Part shown: piece after piece, positions 28,302 to 37,006 of the stretch
Layout: every line of letters starts with the position of its first letter
How positions within the stretch are numbered: position 1 is the stretch's first letter
Source of the DNA: Vibrio hibernica
Lineage (GTDB): Bacteria > Pseudomonadota > Gammaproteobacteria > Enterobacterales > Vibrionaceae
NCBI RefSeq assembly: GCF_015223435.1
Contig: NZ_VHKO01000024.1
Location: 1 to 42,160 of the forward strand
DNA length: 42,160 nucleotides
Direction of reading: 5' to 3'
Translations under genes and position numbers: made by a program
The notes under the pieces: model-generated
Seen by the model: only the letters and a program-made list of their open reading frames with translations
Told to the model about the DNA's origin: nothing
The model's database searches: none

Positions 28302-28556
28302 TTATGTCAAAACAAGTATATTTAACTCAACATTGAGAATCTCTAACTGCTTACTTCGTTCTGCTGGATTTCCTGTCAATACAAGGCCATGATTAGACTG
28401 CTTATTATCAATCCAACCTTGTATCAGATGTAATAGCTTCTCTCCGCTAATTACCTGTGTAAATTCACCAGAATTTGAACGAAATGTATTAAACGGATGA
28501 TTCCACCCTTTACATACATTGAAACTATCACAGAAATAATCATAGTTAACCGTCAC
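28302..28556 (-). CDS. Short reading frame with DNRLRE-like segment
   Basis: The frame begins at GTG 28556, overlaps the preceding gene's stop by 11 bases and encodes 84 residues. The middle part, GEKLLHLIQGWIDNKQSNHG followed by LVLTG, resembles the end of a DNRLRE domain (W...N.G..L), a beta-rich module found in secreted proteins. There is no signal peptide. It may be a translationally coupled small protein, or the 3' remnant of a longer secreted protein that lost its frame. I do not recognise a named family for the whole. A terminator follows, so it is the last gene of its unit. Confidence 0.4.
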   Translation of the reverse strand: MTVNYDYFCDSFNVCKGWNHPFNTFRSNSGEFTQVISGEKLLHLIQGWIDNKQSNHGLVLTGNPAERSKQLEILNVELNILVLT

Positions 28557-29658
28557 GACAGAAATTAATATCTTCTAAGGTAAAGGTGTCAGAGATGGCA
28601 ACCCGTGGATTTACTACAGAATTAAACTCTCGTGTTCCTGATTTGGTATAATCCGTGGTTTCAATAAGTAATGGCGAAAAGCTAATCAATTCGTTGCTAG
28701 AAAACGATCTTAATAATTCTTTTTTAGAAAAAACGATATCAAATTCATGTTCACCTGCCGTCACCGTAACACGCTGTCCACCACTGGCACCAAATTTACC
28801 TTTACTTAAAGATCCTCTTAATATCGTCAACAAATCAAATTCCCCTGCTTTATTAAATTGAATTGTTGCTTTTAATATTAAATTATCAATACACGTTCCT
28901 TGAGGAATCACTAGCTCTGTTTTATTTACATTAGCAAGTTGCTCCGTCACCACAATATTCTTACCTGCTTGAGTACGATACTCATACCCTAAATGCTGTG
29001 CAATAACGCTTGCTTCTATGATGTGCTCGCCTAATTGTTGGTATGGATAGGTCGAAGCGCTACTGTATACACCATCACCAGCGACAGCATCAAATCCTGA
29101 GCCATTATCGTATCCCATTGTAGTCACACTTGTCCCATCAGGATAAGTGATTAGAAATGATACTTCCGCATCTGGAATTGCTTTAGCATCCGCTGTCACT
29201 AATACAGAAGGTGCCATTAAATCGCCAACAACTACGAGGTGACCGAGAATAGATACTTTTGCACTAACAGTCATCTGCCTGAAAATTTGAGTAACAATCA
29301 TTGAATCATAATCTGGGGCATTATAGTGAACAACAAACTGCCAAATACCGGGCTTATTTGCCACATCCACTAAAGGCAGTTCATAACTCGCTCCAGGTAA
29401 GCCTGGTCGGATATCACTACCATGAGTCACTTTAATTTTACTATTTTGGCTATCCATCACGACAGTGCCATCCGGTGCAATTAATTCAAAGCGAGCATCA
29501 ATAATAGGAATGACGATAGTTGGCCAAAACGATTGACCACGATCGATTTCAAATTCAACAGTCGTTTGTGTTTCCCCTTTTTTGAAAGGTGTATCAAGAT
29601 AACCTAGAGAGTCTCTTACTGAAGATAACGAAGTAAAAGCATTTACATTGGTCGCCAC
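28546..29658 (-). CDS. Secreted Ig-like / choice-of-anchor X type protein with displaced signal peptide
   Basis: The 370-codon frame encodes a beta-rich extracellular-type protein. The first half has two sandwich-like segments (RFELIAPDGTVVMDS, GIWQFVVHYNAPDYDS); near residues 160-210 lies FLITYPDGTSVTTMGYDNG followed by AVAGDGVYSS, the pattern of choice-of-anchor X and Ig-like domains. Function is unknown. The frame's only start is GTG 29658 without a ribosome site, and it begins in the middle of a signal peptide (ATNVNA then FTSLSS). The rest of the signal peptide is encoded just upstream in another frame, so the gene is frameshifted. The C-terminus ends FCRDG, overlapping the short gene downstream. 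Confidence 0.6.
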   Translation of the reverse strand: MATNVNAFTSLSSVRDSLGYLDTPFKKGETQTTVEFEIDRGQSFWPTIVIPIIDARFELIAPDGTVVMDSQNSKIKVTHGSDIRPGLPGASYELPLVDVANKPGIWQFVVHYNAPDYDSMIVTQIFRQMTVSAKVSILGHLVVVGDLMAPSVLVTADAKAIPDAEVSFLITYPDGTSVTTMGYDNGSGFDAVAGDGVYSSASTYPYQQLGEHIIEASVIAQHLGYEYRTQAGKNIVVTEQLANVNKTELVIPQGTCIDNLILKATIQFNKAGEFDLLTILRGSLSKGKFGASGGQRVTVTAGEHEFDIVFSKKELLRSFSSNELISFSPLLIETTDYTKSGTREFNSVVNPRVAISDTFTLEDINFCRDG

Positions 29659-29660
29659 AA

Positions 29661-29717
29661 TTAAAAAAACAGTACAACGGAAAATATTCTCACTATAAAT
29701 TTCAATGAATTAATCAA
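29661..29717 (-). pseudogene. Split signal-peptide start of the secreted protein, frameshift in a T7 tract
   Basis: From TTG 29717, with AGGAAG 6 bases upstream, the frame encodes MINSLKFIVRIFSVVLFF and then stops at TAA in a run of seven Ts (coding strand, 29669-29663). One more T would continue the reading as LIVATNVNA and then FTSLSS, giving a full signal peptide with a typical A-x-A-like cleavage site and joining the 370-codon body. The defect may be a real mutation, a phase-variable tract or a sequencing error. Confidence 0.7.
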
Positions 29718-29904
29718 TGGGCACTTCCTGGTCGATATTAGAATGATTTCTCATTTTTTACGTTACCAGTATTGAATTTCGATAGTATTCAAACATATTA
29801 GTCGAGTTTACTTTTTGGATTAACATAACGAAAGAAATGTAACTAGTTGTATATAATCTATGTTCTGTTAAGAATATTTTGATTTATATCCTATAGGCAT
29901 AAAA

Positions 29905-29944
29905 AATGGCTTATCTACTTTTTAATTAACGCAGATAAGCCATT
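29905..29944 (-). terminator. Terminator after aroC
   Basis: AATGGCTTATCT (29905-29916) pairs perfectly with AGATAAGCCATT (29933-29944) over a 16-base AT-rich loop, and six As at 29901-29906 make a U-run on the minus strand. It lies 29 bases past the aroC stop. The rest of the 314-base gap before it (29659-29904) holds the split signal peptide and otherwise only AT-rich DNA. Confidence 0.8.
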
Positions 29945-29972
29945 CAATTATTTCTGTAATCAACACAAAGTA

Positions 29973-31058
29973 TTAAATCTTCGGAGTCTGAGTCTCCACA
30001 CCTTGATTTTGTCCACGATGACGCAATAAGTGATCCATCAGTACGATCGCTAACATGGCTTCAGCAATCGGTACCGCGCGGATGCCAACACAAGGGTCAT
30101 GACGCCCCTTAGTGATTAAAGACGTCGATTCACCTTGACGCGTAATGGTTTCACCCGGGACAGTAATGCTTGAGGTAGGTTTCAGGGCGATACTTGCCAC
30201 AATATCTTGACCAGAAGAAATGCCACCTAAAATACCGCCGGCATGATTCGATTTAAATCCTTGTGGCGTCATTTCATCACGATGTTGACTGCCTTTTTGG
30301 TTAGCTACTGCAAAACCATCACCAATTTCTACACCTTTAACAGCGTTAATACCCATAAGTGCATGAGCAATGTCAGCATCTAAACGGTCAAAAATAGGTT
30401 CGCCTAAACCAACGGGAACATTAGTGGCAACCACTGAAAGCTTGGCACCAATTGAATCGCCTTGCTTTTTAAGATCGCGGATCAACGTATCAAAAGCTTC
30501 CACTTTGTCAGCATCAGGGCAAAAGAATGGATTGTTTTCAATTTCATTCCAATCTACTTTATCAATAGTGACATCACCCATTTGTGATAAATAACCACGA
30601 ATCTCAATGCCAAATTCTTGCTTTAAATATTTTTTAGCAATGCCACCAGCAGCAACACGCATTGCGGTTTCTCTAGCAGACGAGCGACCACCACCACGGT
30701 AATCACGCACACCATACTTCTGATGATAAGTATAATCGGCATGACCAGGGCGGAATTTATCCATGATTTCTGAGTAGTCTTTCGAGCGTTGATCGGTATT
30801 TTGAATCATAAGCCCAATGGAAGTGCCTGTGGTTTGGCCTTCAAAGACACCCGATAAAATTTCGACTTCATCAGGTTCACGACGAGCAGTAGTATAACGC
30901 GATGTACCTGGACGGCGACGGTCGAGGTCTTTTTGTAAGTCGGCTTCGGTAATTTCTAACCCCGGAGGACAGCCATCAACAATACAACCTAACGCTTTAC
31001 CATGACTTTCACCAAAGGTGGTTACTCGAAAATGTTGACCAATACTATTCCCTGCCAT
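29973..31058 (-). CDS. aroC: Chorismate synthase
   Basis: AroC makes chorismate from EPSP using reduced FMN, the last common step of aromatic synthesis. The 361 residues equal the E. coli length and start [20 protein letters not shown]. Other signatures are [38 protein letters not shown] FMN contacts ([14 protein letters not shown] and [12 protein letters not shown]) and [14 protein letters not shown]. It follows prmB by 251 bases, which contain the prmB terminator and a separate 12-bp inverted repeat. Confidence 0.98.
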   Translation of the reverse strand: MAGNSIGQHFRVTTFGESHGKALGCIVDGCPPGLEITEADLQKDLDRRRPGTSRYTTARREPDEVEILSGVFEGQTTGTSIGLMIQNTDQRSKDYSEIMDKFRPGHADYTYHQKYGVRDYRGGGRSSARETAMRVAAGGIAKKYLKQEFGIEIRGYLSQMGDVTIDKVDWNEIENNPFFCPDADKVEAFDTLIRDLKKQGDSIGAKLSVVATNVPVGLGEPIFDRLDADIAHALMGINAVKGVEIGDGFAVANQKGSQHRDEMTPQGFKSNHAGGILGGISSGQDIVASIALKPTSSITVPGETITRQGESTSLITKGRHDPCVGIRAVPIAEAMLAIVLMDHLLRHRGQNQGVETQTPKI

Positions 31059-31105
31059 GAATCCCTCTTTTACTTTATTCTTAATGCCGATCTTAATTTC
31101 TGTCT

Positions 31106-31142
31106 AGCTTGTCTATATAAACAAAGTCTCTATAGACAAGCT
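31106..31142. repeat. Perfect 12-bp inverted repeat upstream of aroC
   Basis: AGCTTGTCTATA (31106-31117) and TATAGACAAGCT (31131-31142) are perfect inverted copies with a 13-base spacer. No U-run follows on either strand, so it is unlikely to be a terminator. It lies 48-84 bases before the aroC start and could be an operator or an RNA hairpin. Confidence 0.6.
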
Positions 31143-31252
31143 CACCATAAATAAAGCTCATCGACCAAATATTTATCATGACTAGATAGTGTCGCCATGA
31201 CATAAACTTGTAAACCCTATTTATGAAAATAATCTGCGTTTTTTAACATAAA

Positions 31253-31281
31253 AATGCCAGTATCCAAACAATACTGGCATT
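31253..31281 (-). terminator. Terminator after prmB
   Basis: AATGCCAGTAT (31253-31263) pairs perfectly with ATACTGGCATT (31271-31281) over a 7-base loop; As on the left give a short U-run on the minus strand. It lies 28 bases past the prmB stop. Confidence 0.75.
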
Positions 31282-31309
31282 CAAAATTCATACTGGCTGC
31301 AATTTCTTA

Positions 31310-32242
31310 TTATTTTTTATAAATAGAGAACTCAGCAGCGTGTTCAACTAGCTGATCACGAGTCAATAAAAATACCCCATGACCACCATTTTCAAATTCA
31401 AGCCAAGTAAATGGGATTTGTGGATATTGCTCCATTACATGCACCATTGAGTTACCGACTTCACAAATTAGAATGCCTTGCTCGGTTAAGTAATCAGGCG
31501 CATCAGCAAGAATTCGGCGCATAAGCTTTAGGCCATCTCTTCCTGCCGCTAAGCCTAGCTCTGGCTCATGACGAAACTCTTGAGGCAAATTATCCATATC
31601 TTCTTGATCGACATACGGTGGATTGGTCACGATAATATCGTATTGATCTTGCGGCATATCGTTCAATAAATCCGAACGGAATGGGAAAACTTGTTGCTCT
31701 AGACCGTGATCGGTAATGTTACGTTCAGCGACATCTAAGGCATCAACCGAAATATCGACAGCATCGACCTCTGCGCCTTCAAATGCATAGGCACATGCAA
31801 TCGCAATACAACCGCTACCAGTACATAAATCCATAATGCGCGTTGGTTCTTGAATTAACCAAGGTTGGAATTTATTTTCGATCAGCTCACCGATTGGTGA
31901 ACGTGGCACTAGCACTCGCTCATCAACATAAAATTCAAGCCCACAGAACCAAGCTTTGTTAGTGAGATAAGCCGTTGGTGTACGTTCATTAATACGCTGA
32001 ATTACACGCTCAACAATGCGCAAACGTTCACTATGAATGAGCCGAGAGCTTAATACATGCGGTGGTACATCAATCGGAAGATATAAAGTAGGTAAAATTA
32101 ACTGAACCGCTTCATCCCAAGAGTTGTCTGTACCTTGACCATAAAACAGACCTGCAGCGTTAAAACGACTTACCGTCCAACGGATCATATCTTGCAAGGT
32201 ATGCAGTTCCGATACCGCTTCATCAATAAAAATTTTATCCAC
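31310..32242 (-). CDS. prmB: 50S ribosomal protein L3 glutamine methyltransferase
   Basis: PrmB methylates a glutamine of ribosomal protein L3. The 310 residues equal the E. coli length. The SAM-binding motif is [20 protein letters not shown] and the glutamine-specific NPPY motif is [12 protein letters not shown]. The N-terminal helical domain starts [20 protein letters not shown]. The start codon is GTG. It is divergent from smrB across 116 bases and upstream of aroC, the order seen in E. coli (prmB-aroC next to smrB). Confidence 0.97.
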   Translation of the reverse strand: MDKIFIDEAVSELHTLQDMIRWTVSRFNAAGLFYGQGTDNSWDEAVQLILPTLYLPIDVPPHVLSSRLIHSERLRIVERVIQRINERTPTAYLTNKAWFCGLEFYVDERVLVPRSPIGELIENKFQPWLIQEPTRIMDLCTGSGCIAIACAYAFEGAEVDAVDISVDALDVAERNITDHGLEQQVFPFRSDLLNDMPQDQYDIIVTNPPYVDQEDMDNLPQEFRHEPELGLAAGRDGLKLMRRILADAPDYLTEQGILICEVGNSMVHVMEQYPQIPFTWLEFENGGHGVFLLTRDQLVEHAAEFSIYKK

Positions 32243-32358
32243 TTAAGTCTCCGCTCTATGTGTCTATCGAATATTTATACGCACATCAGCCATTACGATG
32301 CTCGCAACTTAGCCATGCTTGAGGTTACAATACCGCCCCTTATCAGTAAGGATTTTCC

Positions 32359-32889
32359 ATGAGCGAAAAAGACACCAACATAGATGACGAATTTGCGCTG
32401 TTCCAACTCGAAATAAAGGGCGTAAAAAAGTTGCCACAGGATACCATAATCCATGAGCCTAAAAAGGCTTTACAGCAAAAAGAAATTCGCCGTACTTTTC
32501 GTGAAGCCAAGGATAACGAATTCTATTTTTCAGATGAATTTGTACCGATGCTCAGTACCGATGGGCCAACACGTTACGCGCGAGATGATGTTTCTAAGTA
32601 TGAAGTGAAACGCTTACGCCGCGGCGTTTATGTACCGGATGTTTTTCTTGATTTGCATGGTATGACACAAAATGAAGCCAAACGAGAGTTAGGGTCAATG
32701 CTGGCTTATTGTGTCAAAGAAGGTATTTCTTGTGCCAGTGTTATGCACGGTATTGGTAAACATATTTTAAAACAAAAAGTACCACTTTGGCTCGCACAGC
32801 ATCCGGATGTAATGGCCTATCATCAAGCGCCACTTGAATTTGGTGGCAATGGCGCTTTGCTTGTCCTTATTTCGATTCCAGAGAGATGA
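32359..32889 (+). CDS. smrB: Ribosome rescue endonuclease SmrB
   Basis: SmrB cuts mRNA between collided ribosomes so that stalled ribosomes can be rescued. The 176 residues are close to E. coli SmrB (183). An N-terminal polar arm (about 1-85) contains EIRRTFREAKDNEFYFSDEF; the Smr domain follows with DLHGMTQNEAKRELGSML and MHGIGKHILKQKVPLWL, both family signatures, and ends GNGALLVLI. AAGGA precedes ATG 32359. It is divergent from prmB. Confidence 0.96.
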   Translation: MSEKDTNIDDEFALFQLEIKGVKKLPQDTIIHEPKKALQQKEIRRTFREAKDNEFYFSDEFVPMLSTDGPTRYARDDVSKYEVKRLRRGVYVPDVFLDLHGMTQNEAKRELGSMLAYCVKEGISCASVMHGIGKHILKQKVPLWLAQHPDVMAYHQAPLEFGGNGALLVLISIPER

Positions 32890-32960
32890 ACAAGCCCAAC
32901 ACACTCATCATCAAGCTATATATAATCAAGCTATGCATAACCCAACTATTCATCCAAAGA

Positions 32961-33419
32961 TTATAATTGCCAAAGAACCTCACCATTACGAGCCTCTAGA
33001 TCATAGTCAATGCATACCATGGCAGATGTTGGGAACATAGGTGGATGAATACCTGTCACAAAATCTGCAGTTAAATACCCAACTAATGGCAAATGAGACA
33101 CTAAAATAACGCTTTCTAATGTTTGAGCTTCAGCAAGTGCGCAAACATAATCAACGACAGACTCAGAATCTCCATACGGTGTAATATCATCACACTCTTC
33201 AATTTTATCCGCGGTTAAAATCTGTGAAAGTATCTGCCATGTTTGTTGCGCTCGTAAATAAGGGCTCACCAATGCCAAGTCAAATTGGACCACTTCTTTT
33301 TGTTTGCAGTTTTTTGCCGCTTGCAGTGATTGTTTCTGACCAAGTTCACTTAATGGCCTTTCCGCATCTGTCGCCGCAAATGCCTCAGCATCACCATGGC
33401 GCATAATAAAAATCCGCAT
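32961..33419 (-). CDS. sixA: Phosphohistidine phosphatase SixA
   Basis: SixA is a histidine phosphatase that removes phosphate from phosphohistidine, in E. coli from the nitrogen PTS protein NPr and formerly ascribed to ArcB. The 152 residues start MRIFIMRHGDAEAF, the RHG catalytic motif, and continue with LSELGQKQSLQAAK, SPYLRAQQTW and VILVSHLPLVGYL with the second catalytic histidine. It converges on smrB. Its closeness to the PTS and kinase genes downstream on the same strand may be chance. Confidence 0.94.
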   Translation of the reverse strand: MRIFIMRHGDAEAFAATDAERPLSELGQKQSLQAAKNCKQKEVVQFDLALVSPYLRAQQTWQILSQILTADKIEECDDITPYGDSESVVDYVCALAEAQTLESVILVSHLPLVGYLTADFVTGIHPPMFPTSAMVCIDYDLEARNGEVLWQL

Positions 33420-33554
33420 ACATCACCTTACTAACCAGTATTACGTCTAAATTGATAATAGCAGTATACCAAGATATTACGTGCGTTTGTCGATGCAAAT
33501 AACACTCTGAGGAAATACCCTCCTCCACTAGGCATGATGCTCACATTGACTACT

Positions 33555-34787
33555 TTATTCTATTTTCGATATCGCGATAACATTGGAAATAAAAGCCTGC
33601 TCTGTCATTTTGGTATTAATGAAGTACTTATAAATCTCATTCACTAAAAGACGCTGCTTTCTTGGATCAATGGCCATTGAATCCGTCATACTCGGCAGTA
33701 GCGTATTACTGGCTTCTGAGAGGCTATAATCTTGATTCGACTTTTGGGAACAAGCATTATAATCACTTACGTCGATATCATTTCTGGGTGGAATTGAACC
33801 TTTCAATCTATTGAAATCATGTAGGAATGTCTTTTGTGACAATTTTTCAAAGAGTTGTTCGATTTGATCAAAATGTTGGCTGCCATTTAAGCTAATTAAG
33901 CTATCCATATTGAATACAAAATTACCTTGCGTCTGTGGCGCAACAAAACAGGTAATATTATTTCGCGTTTCTTCACTGGCCACATTTAACTCACCAATAA
34001 CCCAGTCACCGGTGATTTGCATCGCAGCTTGACCTTGAAATAATTTCTCCGTTTCTTGTTGCCATGTAGATTGCGTTAAATCTTTATTGATCGCCAAAGA
34101 AATAGCCCGGAAAACAGAAAGGATCTCGTGAGTTTTAGCACTATTAATGGTTGCTGCATTAATATCCACCAGCGCATTGTGATAATACTCGCTCCCACCT
34201 AACCCCAGTGCAATATTTTCAAATAAAATCGAAATTTGCCATGAGTCCTTTCCTAGCGCTATCGGTTGAACCCCCATCGATTTAAGCTGATGGATAACAA
34301 CCAATAAATCACTCCATGTATTGGGCGGAGTAAGGTGGGCTTGTTTAAAAACAGCCTGATTAAGCCACAGCCAATTCGTTCGATGAATGGTTAATGGGAG
34401 TGATACATAACGCCCTTCAAAGCTGTTAACCTGAGTGACTAGTGGCCGCAATGTATGTTGCCAGTCTTGAGTTTTTGCCAGTTTATCTAAATGATTAACA
34501 AAACCTAACTGTGCCCAAGACAGAATATCAGTACCTTCAATCTGAGCCACTTCGGGTGGTGTACCCGCTATCGCTCTGGCTTGTAAAACATACATAGCAT
34601 TTTTACCACCCGCTCCAGCAATCGATTTAGTCTCCCAACCCGAGTGCTGTCTATCCATAACATTCTCAAGATAAGACAATGCATTGAGCTCACCTTTCGA
34701 AGACCACCAATGCAATAACTCCAATGGTTTAGCTTGTGAGGCAAAACTCAGACTGATTAACAGTAATAAAGCGATAATTTTTTTCAT
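33555..34787 (-). CDS. Glucose-type periplasmic sugar-binding protein, orphan of its ABC permease
   Basis: The 410 residues begin with a signal peptide (MKKIIALLLLISLSFASQA, cut before KPLELLHWW) and match the bacterial extracellular binding protein family 1. The closest family I recognise is the Pseudomonas glucose-binding protein GltB/GtsA: LELLHWWSSKGE, AGTPPEVAQIEGTDI, IHRTNWLWLNQAVFKQA, AAMQITGDWVIGEL and KGSIPPRND. The start overlaps the kinase stop (ATGA), so it is the third gene of a regulator-kinase-binding protein operon. No permease or ATPase gene follows; the next gene, sixA, is unrelated. A sensing role with the kinase is inferred, as in TorT-TorS; loss of the transporter is the other reading. 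Confidence 0.85.
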   Translation of the reverse strand: MKKIIALLLLISLSFASQAKPLELLHWWSSKGELNALSYLENVMDRQHSGWETKSIAGAGGKNAMYVLQARAIAGTPPEVAQIEGTDILSWAQLGFVNHLDKLAKTQDWQHTLRPLVTQVNSFEGRYVSLPLTIHRTNWLWLNQAVFKQAHLTPPNTWSDLLVVIHQLKSMGVQPIALGKDSWQISILFENIALGLGGSEYYHNALVDINAATINSAKTHEILSVFRAISLAINKDLTQSTWQQETEKLFQGQAAMQITGDWVIGELNVASEETRNNITCFVAPQTQGNFVFNMDSLISLNGSQHFDQIEQLFEKLSQKTFLHDFNRLKGSIPPRNDIDVSDYNACSQKSNQDYSLSEASNTLLPSMTDSMAIDPRKQRLLVNEIYKYFINTKMTEQAFISNVIAISKIE

Positions 34788-36217
34788 ACGTTATTAATAA
34801 ATTTAAGTTGAACGGTAATGCCATCACCTGAATTATTTTGAACCTTTATATCGCCACCATGAGATTTCATAATGTTATAAGCGATACTCAGCCCAAGCCC
34901 TGTTCCTGAAAGATTAAGCGTATTATCCCCTCTAAAATAAGGCTCAAAAACTTTCTCGATATCCTTTGAATCGATTCCAATACCGTCATCAATAAAATTA
35001 ATCGTGGTGAACATATCATCTTGGTCAACAGTAATCGAAACATGCTCTCCATACTTAATGCCATTATCGATTATATTTTGCATACAGCGTTGAACGGCAA
35101 GTGGCTTACCTAAGATATAACATTCTAGATTACTGGGTAATTGAACTTGAGAGGCGCTATAAGGCGAAGCGCAATGCTTTAAAACCTGTTCAATATTGAT
35201 CACGTCAAGCTCTTCATGGATATCCGTATCCGACATGCACTGCAATACATCTTTTGCCATTTTATCTATATCATTCAACGATTTTTCAAACTTCTCTCGA
35301 GTAATAGGATCATCAAGCATTTCTGTTCTTAATTTTAAACACGCCAATGGTGTACGTAGATCGTGAGAAATGGTTCGAAACAACATTTCTCGGTCAATAA
35401 TAAAAGACTTTATCCGGCGATCCATTTTATTGAACGCATAAATTGCCGCTTGTATTTCAACGCTGCCCTCTTGCTTTAATGTGATACTTTTCGATTTTAA
35501 ATCCATTTGAGTCGCCGCTTTTGCCAAGTTACGAATGGGTTTAATTTCTTTACGCAATGACAACCAACTGATCACAAAAATCAATACGGCGGAACACACA
35601 ATTAAAAAAATCAGGCTGGAATTAATAGGAAAACTATTCTCAGATAAATAGCTCATTGGCAGCATCGCCGCTAAATAAAACCAATCACCTTGCTTAATTT
35701 TTACCTGAATAACCAAAACGGGTGGATTATCGTCTTCATTAGAAAGACCAAAAGCCGACCACTGATTAGGTAATTCATTGATGAATACTTCACTATTCAA
35801 CACTTTCAAATCATCTTTTAAAGTGAAATCGACATTCACCATATCCAAACTCAATTGTTTAGATAACTCCGTTTCTACTTTTTGTTTTATGCTTTTCATT
35901 TTATCGGAAGCAGGCAAGGTATTGGAGTCTATTTTGTGATTGTTTAATGACACAAAAAAACGATTACCCCCAATATCTCGTAACTGATTAATCACTAAAT
36001 AACGATAATCACGAGGAATATTAACCAAAAAAGAGACGGTAGAAGATGAGCTCAACGCTAAATTGTTCGCTTCATTTTGCAGACTTTTCAGTTCCATATT
36101 TTGGTTTTGTTTATACCAAAGAAACCCTGTAAAAAGCTCCACAGAAATAATCACAACCATGAGGATAATACTGGTGCGGTTAACCAAAGACTTTGGCTTA
36201 CATTTATGCAGATTCAT
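34784..36217 (-). CDS. Membrane sensor histidine kinase (GtrS-like)
   Basis: The 477-residue kinase has an N-terminal span (about 14-34, TSIILMVVIISVELFTGFLWY), a periplasmic domain of about 170 residues, a second span near 206-228, a HAMP-like segment, the phosphorylated His box FRTISHDLRTPLACLKLR and ATPase boxes NIIDNGIKYGE (N), DDGIGID (G1) and GTGLGLSIAYNI (G2). It starts inside the end of the regulator gene (14-base overlap) and ends in an ATGA overlap with the binding-protein gene, so the three should be made together. In Pseudomonas the same set is GltR-GtrS-GltB for glucose uptake. The periplasmic domain is the likely docking face for the binding protein; that is inference. Confidence 0.88.
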   Translation of the reverse strand: MNLHKCKPKSLVNRTSIILMVVIISVELFTGFLWYKQNQNMELKSLQNEANNLALSSSSTVSFLVNIPRDYRYLVINQLRDIGGNRFFVSLNNHKIDSNTLPASDKMKSIKQKVETELSKQLSLDMVNVDFTLKDDLKVLNSEVFINELPNQWSAFGLSNEDDNPPVLVIQVKIKQGDWFYLAAMLPMSYLSENSFPINSSLIFLIVCSAVLIFVISWLSLRKEIKPIRNLAKAATQMDLKSKSITLKQEGSVEIQAAIYAFNKMDRRIKSFIIDREMLFRTISHDLRTPLACLKLRTEMLDDPITREKFEKSLNDIDKMAKDVLQCMSDTDIHEELDVINIEQVLKHCASPYSASQVQLPSNLECYILGKPLAVQRCMQNIIDNGIKYGEHVSITVDQDDMFTTINFIDDGIGIDSKDIEKVFEPYFRGDNTLNLSGTGLGLSIAYNIMKSHGGDIKVQNNSGDGITVQLKFINNV

Positions 36218-36911
36218 GATAATAATCCACCGCGAGTAAATAACCTTTATTACGCATGGTTAAGATGATATTTCTATCATGATCATTAAGCTGAGTTCTT
36301 AGCCGAGCAATTTGGACATCAATCGTTCGGCTACTTGGATCGGTCTCTCTTCCCCAAATTTCTTGAGAAATAACATCGCGAGAAAGCACCGAGTTTCTAT
36401 TCATAAGAAATAAGTTGAGCAGCGTAAAATCGGCACCTGAAAGCTGTTTTACTTCTCCATTCTTACCTGTGATTTTTCGAGTAATACTGTCTAAACACCA
36501 TTGATCAAAGAAAAAATAACGAGAAGTAAACGAAGACTCAGCGTAACTAGAACGACGTAAATTAGCCTTAATTCGAGCCAATAACTCTCTAGGGCTAAAT
36601 GACTTCGTTACATAATCATCTGCGCCCATTTCTAATGCCGCCACCCTATCTGCCTCATCGGTTATCGCCGTAAGCATGATAATTGGCACGTGAGAAACTT
36701 TACGAATGTGGGCACATAGACTAAAACCATCTTCACCAGGAAGCATAATATCCAACACAATAAGGTCGGGTTTTTGCACAGCAAATTGCTGCTTCATTTC
36801 ATTACCATTGTGCGCCACATCCACAATAAACCCAGCCTTCGTTAAATACTCACTCAAGGCATCAGTCAGCTCATGGTTATCATCGACAACGAGAATATGT
36901 TTATAGTCCAT
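36204..36911 (-). CDS. OmpR family response regulator (GltR-like)
   Basis: The receiver domain shows ILVVDDNHEL, phosphoacceptor aspartate in LIVLDIMLPGEDGFS, MLTAITDEADR and YVTKSFSPREL with the conserved lysine. A winged-helix OmpR/PhoB DNA-binding domain follows (LSGADFTLLNLFLMNRNSVLSR, SSRTIDVQIARLRTQL). I chose ATG 36911 with AAAGGG 4 bases upstream, giving 235 residues; ATG 36932 is in frame. It heads the regulator-kinase-binding-protein operon. Only 95 bases separate it from the PTS gene upstream, much of it a terminator, so its expression may rely on read-through from the PTS gene. Confidence 0.9.
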   Translation of the reverse strand: MDYKHILVVDDNHELTDALSEYLTKAGFIVDVAHNGNEMKQQFAVQKPDLIVLDIMLPGEDGFSLCAHIRKVSHVPIIMLTAITDEADRVAALEMGADDYVTKSFSPRELLARIKANLRRSSYAESSFTSRYFFFDQWCLDSITRKITGKNGEVKQLSGADFTLLNLFLMNRNSVLSRDVISQEIWGRETDPSSRTIDVQIARLRTQLNDHDRNIILTMRNKGYLLAVDYYHESA

Positions 36912-36953
36912 AGCACCCTTTCCGTTAGTCATATATCCGAAAGTTTAAATGAC

Positions 36954-36985
36954 AAAAAACCGCTACCATCTCAATAGTAGCGGTT
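36954..36985 (-). terminator. Terminator between the PTS gene and the two-component operon
   Basis: AACCGCTAC (36958-36966) pairs perfectly with GTAGCGGTT (36977-36985) over a 10-base loop, and six As at 36954-36959 give a U-run on the minus strand. It lies 21 bases past the PTS stop and 42 bases before the regulator start, so it may set the ratio of permease to signalling proteins. Confidence 0.8.
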
Positions 36986-37006
36986 AAATTTAGCACGCTA
37001 ACAGTA

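Noticed and set aside
33490..33525. GAGG...CCTC hairpin after the sugar-binding protein gene
   Set aside because: The stem is only four base pairs and no clear U-run follows, so a terminator call is not supported.
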